Source: Chryseobacterium artocarpi (GTDB lineage Bacteria > Bacteroidota > Bacteroidia > Flavobacteriales > Weeksellaceae). Taken from it: DNA of 64,000 nucleotides. The notes under the pieces are model-generated. The model was not told the DNA's origin, ran no database searches, and was given only the letters and a program-made list of their open reading frames with translations. Both the position numbers and the translations under genes were made by a program. This document shows, piece after piece, positions 1 to 9,931 of the stretch; the stretch's first letter is position 1; each line of letters opens with the position of its first letter. Location: positions 186,001 to 250,000 of the forward strand of contig NZ_MAYH01000012.1 in NCBI RefSeq assembly GCF_001684975.1, written 5' to 3'.

Positions 1-198
<198 letters not shown>

Positions 199-403
199 GA
201 GTTTTTTTGATTCGTGATAGGAGATGAAAACTTTCGAGGTATAAGGTTTAATGTTGTCAACTTTTCAATATTGACTCCGATATTCTTTTTCAACCTTTCT
301 TGTCTCTCATCTCTTCGCCTATGATCTATTTTCTCTCCATCCATTGTACAAACATTGCTCATAATACTCCTTATTTCACTAATATTGCACTTTCTCTATT
401 TAA

Positions 404-1426
<1,023 letters not shown>

Positions 1427-2209
1427 ATGAAGACTATAAAAAATGAACTGATCTACTTTGCAACGGCACTGATGTTCTTTACCAGAATTCCGGTTCCGTT
1501 TACCATTCCGTATTCCGGTGAGATTATGAATAAATCGCAGAAGTATTTTTCATGGATCGGGTTTTTGGTGGGTGTGATTAATGCTGCCATTCTCTATTTT
1601 TCCACACAGCTTTTTAATCTGGAAATAGGAATTGTGCTTATGATGATCGGGAGTGTTTTGCTTACCGGAGCTTTTCATGAGGATGGTTTTACAGATATGT
1701 GTGATAGTTTTGGAGGTGGATATGGAAAAGAAAAGATCCTCACTATCATGAAAGACAGTAGAGTAGGAGCGTATGGTACCATAGGGATTATTTTATTGTT
1801 TGTCTTAAAATTCTTTAGTATTCAGGCATTAGGAACAGTTGATCTATGGAAAACGTTAACCATTGTTATTCTTGCTCACACGGTAAGTCGTTTTATTTCA
1901 GGAACGATGATCTATACCCATCAGTATGTGACGGATATTGATGTAAGCAAATCAAAACCTTTAGCCAATAAACCCTTGGATGGAATGGCTCTTGTCATAG
2001 GTTTTATCAGTGTTCTGATTTCTTTTGCTTTAATTCCTGATTGGCGTCTGATTGGTGCTTTTGCCCTTGCTTATTTAGGGAAAATCTGTATGGGATGGTA
2101 TTTTAAAAAACATATCGGAGGCTATACAGGAGATTGTCTCGGAGCTGTACAGCAGGTTTGTGAAGTTTTGTTTTACCTTGGAACAATGATCGTATGGAAA
2201 TTCATCTGA
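1427..2209 (+). CDS. cobS: Adenosylcobinamide-GDP ribazoletransferase (cobalamin synthase)
   Basis: Integral membrane enzyme joining adenosylcobinamide-GDP to alpha-ribazole(-phosphate), the last assembly step for cobalamin. The 260-aa protein has several hydrophobic segments and the CobS signatures FFTRIPVP near the N terminus, GAFHEDGFTDMCDSFGGGYGKEK, MKDSRVGAYG and GGYTGDCLGAVQQVCE, which hold the acidic metal-binding residues. The ATG begins directly after the cobT stop, and the gene overlaps cobC by 16 nt, so translation is probably coupled. Confidence 0.95.
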   Translation: MKTIKNELIYFATALMFFTRIPVPFTIPYSGEIMNKSQKYFSWIGFLVGVINAAILYFSTQLFNLEIGIVLMMIGSVLLTGAFHEDGFTDMCDSFGGGYGKEKILTIMKDSRVGAYGTIGIILLFVLKFFSIQALGTVDLWKTLTIVILAHTVSRFISGTMIYTHQYVTDIDVSKSKPLANKPLDGMALVIGFISVLISFALIPDWRLIGAFALAYLGKICMGWYFKKHIGGYTGDCLGAVQQVCEVLFYLGTMIVWKFI

Positions 2210-2748
2210 TAAGACATACAGCCGTAGAGAATCCTGAAAATCTGTGTTATGGGTTTGCAGAAATGCCTTTACGAAAAGAGTATCAGGAAGATTTTAAAGC
2301 TATAAATCTGGATGCCGATTTTGATTATATCGTTTCAAGCCCGGCACAGCGTTGTTGTCTTTTGGCTGAACATTTTAAATTGAAGTATTCAACTGATGAA
2401 AGACTTCGGGAAATGAATTTCGGAAACTGGGAGTTAATAAAATGGACAGAAATTCCGGAAGAAGAAATTAATCCCTGGTACAAAGATTTTATTCATATAA
2501 AACCTTCAGGCGGAGAAAATCTCCTTGAAATGCAGAGCCGTGTCCTTAATTTTTGGAATGAATTAATTACTAAAAAAGATGTTAGAAAAGTTCTGATTAT
2601 TGCTCATGCCGGAGTAATCCGTTTAATTCTACAATCAGTGTTGAAGTTTCCATTAGAAAATATGTTCAACATTCAGATTGATTATGGAAAGAAAGTCATT
2701 ATTGAAGCGAAAGAAGACTATTTTTCCATCAAAAAAGTAAATGGATAA
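2194..2748 (+). CDS. cobC: Alpha-ribazole phosphatase (histidine phosphatase family)
   Basis: Histidine phosphatase superfamily protein, 184 aa. LIRHTAV at the N terminus carries the phospho-accepting His, followed by FDYIVSSPAQRC and the second catalytic His in IIAHAGVIR (residues about 130-138). Its position after cobT and cobS supports the alpha-ribazole-5'-phosphate phosphatase role over other members of this broad superfamily. The start overlaps the end of cobS. No cobU/cobP is seen in the window, so cobinamide activation must be encoded elsewhere. Confidence 0.88.
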   Translation: MEIHLIRHTAVENPENLCYGFAEMPLRKEYQEDFKAINLDADFDYIVSSPAQRCCLLAEHFKLKYSTDERLREMNFGNWELIKWTEIPEEEINPWYKDFIHIKPSGGENLLEMQSRVLNFWNELITKKDVRKVLIIAHAGVIRLILQSVLKFPLENMFNIQIDYGKKVIIEAKEDYFSIKKVNG

Positions 2749-2954
2749 TAATCATTTAATCTAAAAAGAAATCTGCATTATCTGCTCAATCTGCGAGAGT
2801 AAAAAATCCGTAAAACCTATGGGAATAAAATGTTCCCACAGATCACATAAATCGCACAGATACTACGCTTTATTTATCAATACACTTTGTCATTCCGTGG
2901 GAATCTATTTCATTATTTTTTATATTTAAAGATCAAAATGATATTAACTAAGTA
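2749..2954. other. Intergenic stretch with dispersed-repeat remnants
   Basis: No gene seen. Contains atctgctcaatctgcgagag (2778-2797) and cacagatcacataaatcgcacagat-like sequence, both remnants of short repeats that recur at 24411-24445 and 38941-38955. Confidence 0.4.
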
Positions 2955-2956
2955 TT

Positions 2957-2991
2957 AAAAAAGCCACATGATAAAATCACATGGCTTTTGA
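2957..2991. terminator. Bidirectional terminator between cobC and the unknown RtcB-linked gene
   Basis: AAAGCCACATG-ataaaat-CACATGGCTTT hairpin (imperfect only by loop) with A-rich 5' and T-rich 3' flanks, lying between convergent genes. Confidence 0.75.
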
Positions 2992-2997
2992 AAATAT

Positions 2998-4752
2998 TTA
3001 TTTAAAAATTTTAATAAAGCTATCTTTTTCCAGCGTTTCCAGAGAAAAATCAAAATCAGCTTCCGCTTTTTCTGTTGTAATCTCTGCACCCAGCTCTTTA
3101 ATAAGCTCATTGAAGGACATTGCTTCATACCATTGCTGATACAATGCACTTGTTGCCATTACAGATACTTCCGTATTTCCTGAAACATGAGAATGACCCG
3201 CTCCGAAATTCAACAGTACAAAACACTGTTTTTCGTTTTTAGGCAGCAGCATTCCCAGAATCATTTGCTTCTGTACAGAATTACATCTGGCTTCGGCAAG
3301 GAGGTTGTTAGGATTCATCATATAATCATAGGAAATATTATCTCCTTTTCCGATAACGATTTTATATCCACAGTTGACATCTCCGCTGAAGACGTTGTTC
3401 ATGACAAGCGTTGGAGTGCTTAGCCCTTTATTGGCATAAAGATATTCAACAGCACCGTTAGGCGCAGAAGTCATATCTCCGGAATACATCAATTGTCCTT
3501 CAGCATAATTATAAGCGGCATTCCAACCTATTTTTCCAGCGATATTCAGTCCTGAAAGATCAAGGTCACGAGCGCCCCATTTATCTTCCCAATAGATACC
3601 AACGGCTAGTTTCTCTCCATAAAAACGGGTTCCGGTAGGAATATTTCCAACAAACATTTTTTCAGAAGTTGGAAGGGCAAACTCTATATTCTCAGGGAAA
3701 TAGAATTTCTTTCCGGAAATATTTTCATACTTCAGCTTCAGGAAATCCAAAATAAATTCATAATTGAACTGGTTCACATAGGTTTCCTTACCTTTTTTAA
3801 CCCACGATTTTCCGTTTCTGATTCTGTACACAAAAGTATCCTGTCCATACATTCTTGAGTAACACGCTGATAATGCTTTGAATAACGCAAACGGTGTCGC
3901 ATTTTCCAGCCAATGCCAATCGCTGTTTTCCAGCAAGGTGTTGGTGGCATCGTTCAATGGATTAGAAATTAATGGTTTATGATATACTTTAGACAACTTT
4001 GAGATTTTATTAATCGTTTTTGGTGCTCTGTTTTTATAAGCAAGGAATAATGGCTTAAATCTGTTGAAAATCTCTGCCAGCTTTTCCATACCAAAGCTTT
4101 CAAACAGATAAGTTGGGTTAAAATTACTTTGCTTAATTAAACCAATCAATTCATCATTTTTGATTAATAGCGTCGTTTGGGTGGTCTTATAGATCACATA
4201 ACGGAAAAATTCAACAGGGTTTTCAGGATAAATATCGTATCGATCAGCTATTTTTATAATGGCTTCCTTATTTCTTATATTTTCTTTTCCTGTAAAATCA
4301 TATTCCAGTTCCGTATGCAGAATATACAGCAAATCATCAATCGTTTCTTCTTTCAAAGCAATTCCCGACTTCAATAGAGAAAGACATTTTTCCTGCATTT
4401 CTTCTACTGTATAAGCTTTTATGACTTTAAAGATCAGCTTTGTATCAGGAACATTCAATATTTCTTTAGGAATATAGATCTCACTCTGGAAGTCACTTCC
4501 ATAGGTTGAAATATAATGTTGAATCTGCTCAAGAAACAAATCAAATCTGGAAGTGCTTTTTATTTTGTCCCAAGATTTATGGAATGTTTTATTTAAATCA
4601 TTTCCCTTCAGTTTTTCTTTTGAATAATAGGAAATAATCTCCTTTTTTGCCCAAACTGCATGAGGTTCAATAATAAAACCGTCGTTAGAAATAAATGGCT
4701 CTGAATCTGATTCCTTAGCCAATACAGCATTGAATAATTGTAATGTTTTCAT
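2998..4752 (-). CDS. RtcB-linked protein of unknown family
   Basis: I do not recognise this family with confidence. The protein is 584 aa from the ATG at 4752; an upstream in-frame ATG at 4791 would start inside the last hairpin of the RNA array, so 4752 is preferred. There is no signal peptide or membrane segment, so it is probably cytoplasmic. The N-terminal two thirds is helical and Lys/Glu-rich. The C-terminal third looks like a beta-rich domain: ARDLDLSGLNIAGKIGWN followed by YSGDMTSAPNGAVEYLYA faintly resembles the D-x-D-x-S and GD motifs of TerD-like domains. I considered Ro60/TROVE and found neither its motifs nor a VWA DxSGS site. It lies downstream of rtcB and the tRNA-like array on the same strand, so it may bind that RNA; this is inference from position. 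Confidence 0.7.
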   Translation of the reverse strand: MKTLQLFNAVLAKESDSEPFISNDGFIIEPHAVWAKKEIISYYSKEKLKGNDLNKTFHKSWDKIKSTSRFDLFLEQIQHYISTYGSDFQSEIYIPKEILNVPDTKLIFKVIKAYTVEEMQEKCLSLLKSGIALKEETIDDLLYILHTELEYDFTGKENIRNKEAIIKIADRYDIYPENPVEFFRYVIYKTTQTTLLIKNDELIGLIKQSNFNPTYLFESFGMEKLAEIFNRFKPLFLAYKNRAPKTINKISKLSKVYHKPLISNPLNDATNTLLENSDWHWLENATPFALFKALSACYSRMYGQDTFVYRIRNGKSWVKKGKETYVNQFNYEFILDFLKLKYENISGKKFYFPENIEFALPTSEKMFVGNIPTGTRFYGEKLAVGIYWEDKWGARDLDLSGLNIAGKIGWNAAYNYAEGQLMYSGDMTSAPNGAVEYLYANKGLSTPTLVMNNVFSGDVNCGYKIVIGKGDNISYDYMMNPNNLLAEARCNSVQKQMILGMLLPKNEKQCFVLLNFGAGHSHVSGNTEVSVMATSALYQQWYEAMSFNELIKELGAEITTEKAEADFDFSLETLEKDSFIKIFK

Positions 4753-4770
4753 TGTTTTAATTTTAAAAAA

Positions 4771-4827
4771 ATAAGTGAGGAGTATGTTCATTAAAAGTGA
4801 AGTGTTATAGGAACTCCTTTTACCTAT
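4771..4827 (-). repeat. Array hairpin unit 4 (last copy, before the unknown gene)
   Basis: On the minus strand the unit begins ATAGGTAAAAGGAGTTCCTA. Stem P2 is AGGAGT (4813-4818) with ACTCCT (4778-4783), six perfect pairs. Stem P1 is ATAGGT (4822-4827) with ACTTAT (4771-4776), six pairs with one G-U. Between the stems lie AAA on the 5' side and a single C on the 3' side, as in units 2 and 3. The loop is 29 nt. It ends 18 nt before the ATG of the unknown gene, so it could also affect that gene's translation. Confidence 0.75.
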
Positions 4828-4836
4828 AATTTTATA

Positions 4837-4884
4837 AAAGCGGGGAGTAATTTATCCAAAAAATATAGGAACTCCCTTTGCCTT
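4837..4884 (-). repeat. Array hairpin unit 3
   Basis: Minus-strand AAGGCAAAGGGAGTTCCTAT starts the unit. P2 is GGGAGT (4871-4876) with ACTCCC (4843-4848). P1 is AAGGC (4880-4884) with GCTTT (4837-4841). It has the same AAA/C internal loop as units 2 and 4. Loop 22 nt. The P2 sequence differs from units 2 and 4 on both arms, so pairing is kept by compensatory changes. Confidence 0.78.
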
Positions 4885-4898
4885 ATAATTTGTAAAAA

Positions 4899-4939
4899 AG
4901 GCGGAAAGTATTTCTAACATATAGGAACTTTCTTTGCCT
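4899..4939 (-). repeat. Array hairpin unit 2
   Basis: Minus-strand AGGCAAAGAAAGTTCCTAT starts the unit, 13 nt after the tRNA-like acceptor end. P2 is GAAAGT (4927-4932) with ACTTTC (4904-4909). P1 is AGGC (4936-4939) with GCCT (4899-4902). The AAA/C internal loop is the same as in the other units. Loop 17 nt. An A/T-rich linker of 14 nt (TTTTTACAAATTAT on the minus strand) leads to unit 3. Confidence 0.78.
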
Positions 4940-4951
4940 GAAATTTTATTG

Positions 4952-5059
4952 AGGAGCAGACAGGGCTCGAACCTGTGACACACAATTGGGATTCATAGGA
5001 ACTTTATTTGCCTGTAGCGAAAAGTAATTTTGTTGCTCTACCATCTGAGCTACTGCCCC
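4952..5059 (-). ncRNA. tRNA-like RNA with a 35-nt insertion in the anticodon arm
   Basis: On the minus strand a near-complete tRNA frame is visible. The acceptor stem is GGGGCAG (5053-5059) with CTGCTCC (4953-4959). The D arm is GCTC-AGATGGTA-GAGC (5035-5050). The T arm is ACAGG-TTCGAGC-CCTGT (4960-4976), with the canonical T loop, and the D loop keeps its GG. No CCA is encoded. The region between the D and T arms is 58 nt instead of about 23, and no normal 7-nt anticodon loop exists. Instead an 8-position stem (ACAAAATT 5026-5033 with AATTGTGT 4980-4987, one mismatch) closes an insert holding ACTTTTCGCT and AGGCAAATAAAGTTCCTAT. These match the 3' and 5' halves of the hairpin units downstream, but in reversed order. 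It is not a functional decoding tRNA as read; it could be a Y-RNA-like or RtcB-substrate RNA. Confidence 0.75.
4995..5025 (-). repeat. Array motif copy inside the tRNA-like RNA (permuted unit 1)
   Basis: Minus strand: ACTTTTCGCT (5016-5025), then AC, then AGGCAAATAAAGTTCCTAT (4995-5013). The first block fits the 3' half of the array unit (ACTNNNCGCY) and the second fits the 5' half. The halves are therefore in permuted order relative to units 2-4. ACTTT (5021-5025) can pair with AAAGT (5001-5005) around a 15-nt loop. Confidence 0.7.
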
Positions 5060-5065
5060 TGCCGT

Positions 5066-5170
5066 ATGAAAAAAGTTTTCATGAACCTTACAGGCTTTTA
5101 CACCCATAAGGTTTTGTTATTAGTTTTGGTTGTTTTGTAAACATTACCGATTTTCAAAACCTGTAAGGTT
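5066..5170 (-). other. Structured spacer between rtcB and the tRNA-like RNA
   Basis: An 11-bp perfect inverted repeat AACCTTACAGG (5084-5094) / CCTGTAAGGTT (5160-5170) encloses 65 nt. A second hairpin ATGAAAA-aag-TTTTCAT (5066-5082) lies just upstream of the tRNA-like 5' end on the minus strand. There is no clear terminator T-tract, so rtcB transcripts may read through into the array. Function unknown. Confidence 0.5.
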
Positions 5171-5182
5171 TACTATTAAAAA

Positions 5183-6691
<1,509 letters not shown>

Positions 6692-6728
6692 TTAAATCAT
6701 CTGTATACAATATAAAAATCCATAGACT

Positions 6729-7064
6729 ATGTTATTATTAGAACAACTACAGCATTTTCCCGAGACTATTCAATTCAGTGAAGTCATTGCTTATATAGAT
6801 GCCCACTACGATTTTACGCCAACAGCATTTAAAAACGGAAATACAAGAAATGAAGAAGGACAGAATAACGGTTCCTGCAAGATTTTCGGTTTTGCCTCTT
6901 ACAATGGCTTAACGAAAGAACAAACACTTCCGCTTTTTGGGGAATTCTACAGAGATGATGTACTTAAAAACCCTAAAGGAACAGATCATCAGAATATCAG
7001 AAACTTTATGGAATTCGGATGGGACGGATTGATCTTTGAAGGAAATCCCCTGAAGGAAAAATAA
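6729..7064 (+). CDS. HopJ type III effector-family protein
   Basis: A 111-aa cytoplasmic protein matching the HopJ family (PF08888) in length and in the conserved C-terminal block: LPLFGEFYRDDVLKNPKGTD, then HQNIRNFMEFGWDGLIFEG. The name comes from a Pseudomonas protein; the family is widespread in bacteria without type III secretion and its function is not known. It is divergent from rtcB across a 163-nt gap and precedes the WYL regulator by 87 nt, so it may belong to the same locus. Confidence 0.78.
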   Translation: MLLLEQLQHFPETIQFSEVIAYIDAHYDFTPTAFKNGNTRNEEGQNNGSCKIFGFASYNGLTKEQTLPLFGEFYRDDVLKNPKGTDHQNIRNFMEFGWDGLIFEGNPLKEK

Positions 7065-7151
7065 ATTTTCGGTTGAGAAAGTAAAGATATTTAATGAAGA
7101 TGTTTTCTATTCGCATCTTAACCTAATCAGCTTTAAACAAAAAGTAAAATA

Positions 7152-8165
7152 ATGTCATCCAATAAAAACGCTCTTATCCGTTATAAGACATTAGATAAAT
7201 GTCTCAAGAACAAGTACCGAAAGTATACCTTGGAGGATCTTATTGATGAGTGCTCCGAAGCTTTGTTTGAGTTTGAGGGAAAAGAATCCTTTGTAAGCAA
7301 AAGAACAATTCAGCTGGATCTTCAGAATATGCGAAGCGAAAAATTCGGGTATGAAGCGCCTATTGAAGTATATGAAAGAAAATATTACCGTTACAGCGAT
7401 CCGGAATACAGTATTCATAATATTTCAGTGAATGAAAGTGATCTTAAAGCAATGAATAATGCCGTTCAGATCCTGAAGCAGTTCAAGGATTTTTCGATGT
7501 TCAAAGAAATGAACGGGGTTATCCAGAAGCTGGAAGACTCCATTCACTCTACAAACCAGAAATCTATTATTCATTTAGATAAAAATGAGCAGCTGAAAGG
7601 ATTGGAACATATTGATATTTTGTATGAAAATATTCTGAATAAAAAAGTACTGAAAATCCTTTACAAGAGTTTTACTGCCAGAGAATCTAATGTTTATACA
7701 GTTCACCCGCAATTATTGAAAGAATTCAACAACCGTTGGTTTCTTATCTGTCTTTACAAGCAGAAAATGTATAATCTAGCTTTGGATAGGATGGAGACTA
7801 TTGAAATAGATGAGAAAACATCTTATATTGATAAAAACCTTGATGGAGATGAGTACTTTAAAGACATTGTAGGTGTTACCGTTGCTGAATCAATAGTTCC
7901 CAAAAAAGTAATTTTCTTCGTAGATTCTGCCAATGCTCCTTATGTTAAAACAAAACCTCTTCACAAAAGTCAGGAGATTGTAAGTGAAACAAAAGAAGGG
8001 ACACTTTTTAAAATCTGTGTACAGATCAACTATGAATTAGAAAGATTGTTACTGGGTTTTGGTGACTCTCTTGTAGTGCATAAGCCTCAGAAATTAAGGT
8101 TGAGAATGGAAGAGAAGTTCAAAGCCGGAAGTAGAAACTATCAGGATTTGGTTCTTCCTGAATAA
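7152..8165 (+). CDS. WYL-domain transcriptional regulator
   Basis: A 337-aa DNA-binding regulator. Residues about 1-65 form a winged-helix-like N-terminal domain (YKTLDKCLKNKYRKYTLEDLI, with VSKRTIQLDLQNM as the likely recognition helix). A middle segment follows, then a WYL domain at about 150-250 (LKILYKSF, VHPQLLKEFNNRWFLICL) and a WCX-type C terminus (LERLLLGFGDSLVVHKP). WYL domains sense nucleic-acid or nucleotide ligands, and WYL proteins often control RNA-repair and defence loci. Being next to rtcB, it is the best candidate to bind the TGCGCA sites upstream of rtcB; this is inference. Confidence 0.88.
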   Translation: MSSNKNALIRYKTLDKCLKNKYRKYTLEDLIDECSEALFEFEGKESFVSKRTIQLDLQNMRSEKFGYEAPIEVYERKYYRYSDPEYSIHNISVNESDLKAMNNAVQILKQFKDFSMFKEMNGVIQKLEDSIHSTNQKSIIHLDKNEQLKGLEHIDILYENILNKKVLKILYKSFTARESNVYTVHPQLLKEFNNRWFLICLYKQKMYNLALDRMETIEIDEKTSYIDKNLDGDEYFKDIVGVTVAESIVPKKVIFFVDSANAPYVKTKPLHKSQEIVSETKEGTLFKICVQINYELERLLLGFGDSLVVHKPQKLRLRMEEKFKAGSRNYQDLVLPE

Positions 8166-8289
8166 AGCTGGTTTTATAAGCTTTATATTGATTTTAATGA
8201 TTGTTTTTATGTAAAATATTAATTAAGAATTTATTTCTGATTTTTATATTGGCTTGGAAATTGTAGTAGTCAAGTACAAAGTCACACTT

Positions 8290-8427
8290 ATGAAATCAAG
8301 AATATTTAAAGCATTAATTGCCATTATAGCACCTATAGCGATAGAATATATCGTTAAAAAAATATCTGAGAAACTTGATAAAAAAGATGATCAGAAAGAG
8401 AAAGAACCCAAGCAGATTACTGCTTAA
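8290..8427 (+). CDS. Small membrane-associated basic/acidic protein, 45 aa
   Basis: The ATG at 8290 opens a 45-codon frame: a hydrophobic N-terminal half (FKALIAIIAPIAIEYIV) followed by a charged tail with runs of Lys, Asp and Glu. This fits a small single-span or amphipathic membrane protein. A terminator follows 32 nt after the stop, which supports an independent transcript. No family assigned. Confidence 0.55.
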   Translation: MKSRIFKALIAIIAPIAIEYIVKKISEKLDKKDDQKEKEPKQITA

Positions 8428-8459
8428 ACGTAAAAGTAGTTTAAAATTTAAAATTATTG

Positions 8460-8494
8460 AAAAGAGACTGTCATTATGGATGGTCTCTTTTTTT
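8460..8494 (+). terminator. Rho-independent terminator after the 45-aa gene
   Basis: AAAGAGAC - loop tgtcattatggatg - GTCTCTTT followed by a run of eight T. Confidence 0.75.
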
Positions 8495-8526
8495 TGTGGT
8501 GATATTAGGAATTGCAGGGGCTAGAA

Positions 8527-8582
8527 AACCACCCCGTCAAAAATCCTTTGAATTTTTGCCACCCCTCCAGAGGATGGGAATA
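8527..8582 (+). repeat. Double-hairpin dispersed repeat, copy 1
   Basis: CCACCCCGTCAAA ... TTTTGCCACCCCTCC, then AGAGGATGGGA. A second copy lies inverted at 34980-35027. In both copies a GTCAAA...TTTGAC-like stem sits between CCACCCC blocks, and a CCCCTC-cagag-GAGGGG stem follows (one mismatch here). It lies between convergent transcription units. Confidence 0.6.
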
Positions 8583-8714
8583 TACAGTCCTTCAACTGAA
8601 ACTTTCTCTTTAGTATTCAATAAAATCGTAGATTTTCAAAAACTTAAGTGAACTTCTGAAGCAGTTAGAAGTAACTTAAAAATAACTTAAGTGTTAAAAC
8701 TTTTGTGCCTAAAT

Positions 8715-9902
8715 TTATATAAAGTCATAAACCCCATTTTTCCACCCCAAAACCTTAGAAGAATCTGCTTTTAGCCAGTTTTTCAAGATTGTAGCATATA
8801 CTTTTCTGAAATCTTCTTTATAGATCAAATCACCTTCATTTAAGTTCTGTAAATCTGGAAGACTGTTCAGTACACCTTTCTTTTTAAGATTTCCACCGAT
8901 GAAAAACATTTGATTGGCTGTTCCGTGATCCGTTCCGTTGCTCGCATTTTGGGCAACTCTTCGACCAAACTCAGAAAATGTCATCAGCAGAATATTATTA
9001 AATAATCCATTACTTTTCATATCGGCAACAAATGATTTTACAGCCTCATTAATATCACCAAACAATTTTTTTTGTCTGTCATTCTGATTTACGTGCGTAT
9101 CAAAACTTCCGATAGAAAGATAGTAAACCTGAGTGTTAATGTCTGATTTGATGAGTGAAGCAACCGTTTTGAAATCCTTTCCCAGTTGAGAATTAGGGTA
9201 TGTCTGATCCGTCTTTTTCGCTTTACTTTTTTCAAAAATATACCCAGCATTATTAATAGTAGAACCTAAGGTTTGATAAAGATAGGAAACTGTTTCATCG
9301 TCGTGATGATGATCATAAAGTGACTTAAAATATTTCTCCTGACTCGTTTGATATAAACGTTTAGGATCTTTAAATGCAAAAGCCTTATTATTTTCACCTT
9401 TTAATGCAAGACTGAGCATATCATCTACTTCCAATGCCTGAGTTGGATGCTCACAGCGATAACATTCTTCATCCAGAAAGCGTCCCAGCCATCCTGTATC
9501 CAGAAATTCATCACTTCGGCTTGCCGATTGCCAGATATCCATGCTTCGGAAATGAGATTTGTCGGGATTAGGATAGCCTACATTATTCATTACAGAAAGC
9601 TCTCCATTATCAAAAAGTTCTTTAAAATAGGAGAGCGCCGGATTGATGCCCGCTTCATCCGTAAGAGACAAAGAATCCTGAATGGCAAGAGTTTTTCTCT
9701 CTCTGAAGTAAATATCATTTTTAGCAGGAATAATGGTGTTCAACCCATCATTTCCTCCCGTAAACTGAAGTACAATAAGAATATTAGGAGTTGTAGTACT
9801 CAAAGCCTCATTCATAGTCATTGCCTTTAAAAAATTGGGCATTAATAGGGAAGCGGTGGCAAGTGAACTGATCTTAAGGAATTCTCTTCTTTTGATTAGC
9901 AT
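8715..9902 (-). CDS. DUF1501 family secreted protein
   Basis: A 395-aa protein with a Tat-like N terminus (KRREFLKISSLATASLL). The DUF1501 core includes LQFTGGNDGLNTIIP near residue 45, NNVGYPNPDKSHFRSMDIWQSA, SFDTHVNQ and FSEFGRRV.QN.SNGTDHGTAN. These resemble an alkaline phosphatase/sulfatase fold with metal-binding Asp and His residues, but no substrate is known. It follows the DUF1800 gene with 29 nt between them on the same strand; the two families are nearly always paired in Bacteroidota and Planctomycetota. Confidence 0.88.
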   Translation of the reverse strand: MLIKRREFLKISSLATASLLMPNFLKAMTMNEALSTTTPNILIVLQFTGGNDGLNTIIPAKNDIYFRERKTLAIQDSLSLTDEAGINPALSYFKELFDNGELSVMNNVGYPNPDKSHFRSMDIWQSASRSDEFLDTGWLGRFLDEECYRCEHPTQALEVDDMLSLALKGENNKAFAFKDPKRLYQTSQEKYFKSLYDHHHDDETVSYLYQTLGSTINNAGYIFEKSKAKKTDQTYPNSQLGKDFKTVASLIKSDINTQVYYLSIGSFDTHVNQNDRQKKLFGDINEAVKSFVADMKSNGLFNNILLMTFSEFGRRVAQNASNGTDHGTANQMFFIGGNLKKKGVLNSLPDLQNLNEGDLIYKEDFRKVYATILKNWLKADSSKVLGWKNGVYDFI

Positions 9903-9931
9903 AACGATAGATTTAGATTGGAAATAATGAA

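Noticed and set aside
2998..4752. Ro60/TROVE protein
   Set aside because: Position beside rtcB and a tRNA-like RNA suggested it, but no VWA DxSGS site and no TROVE motif is visible.
4753..4791. Longer N terminus for the 584-aa protein
   Set aside because: The extra 13 residues would be coded by the last array hairpin's 3' arm.
4771..5025. CRISPR array
   Set aside because: Only four copies of a 19-nt motif. The sequences between are themselves paired parts of the hairpins, not unique spacers, and no cas gene is nearby.
8457..8651. 64-aa ORF
   Set aside because: It covers a terminator and the double-hairpin repeat; no coding features.
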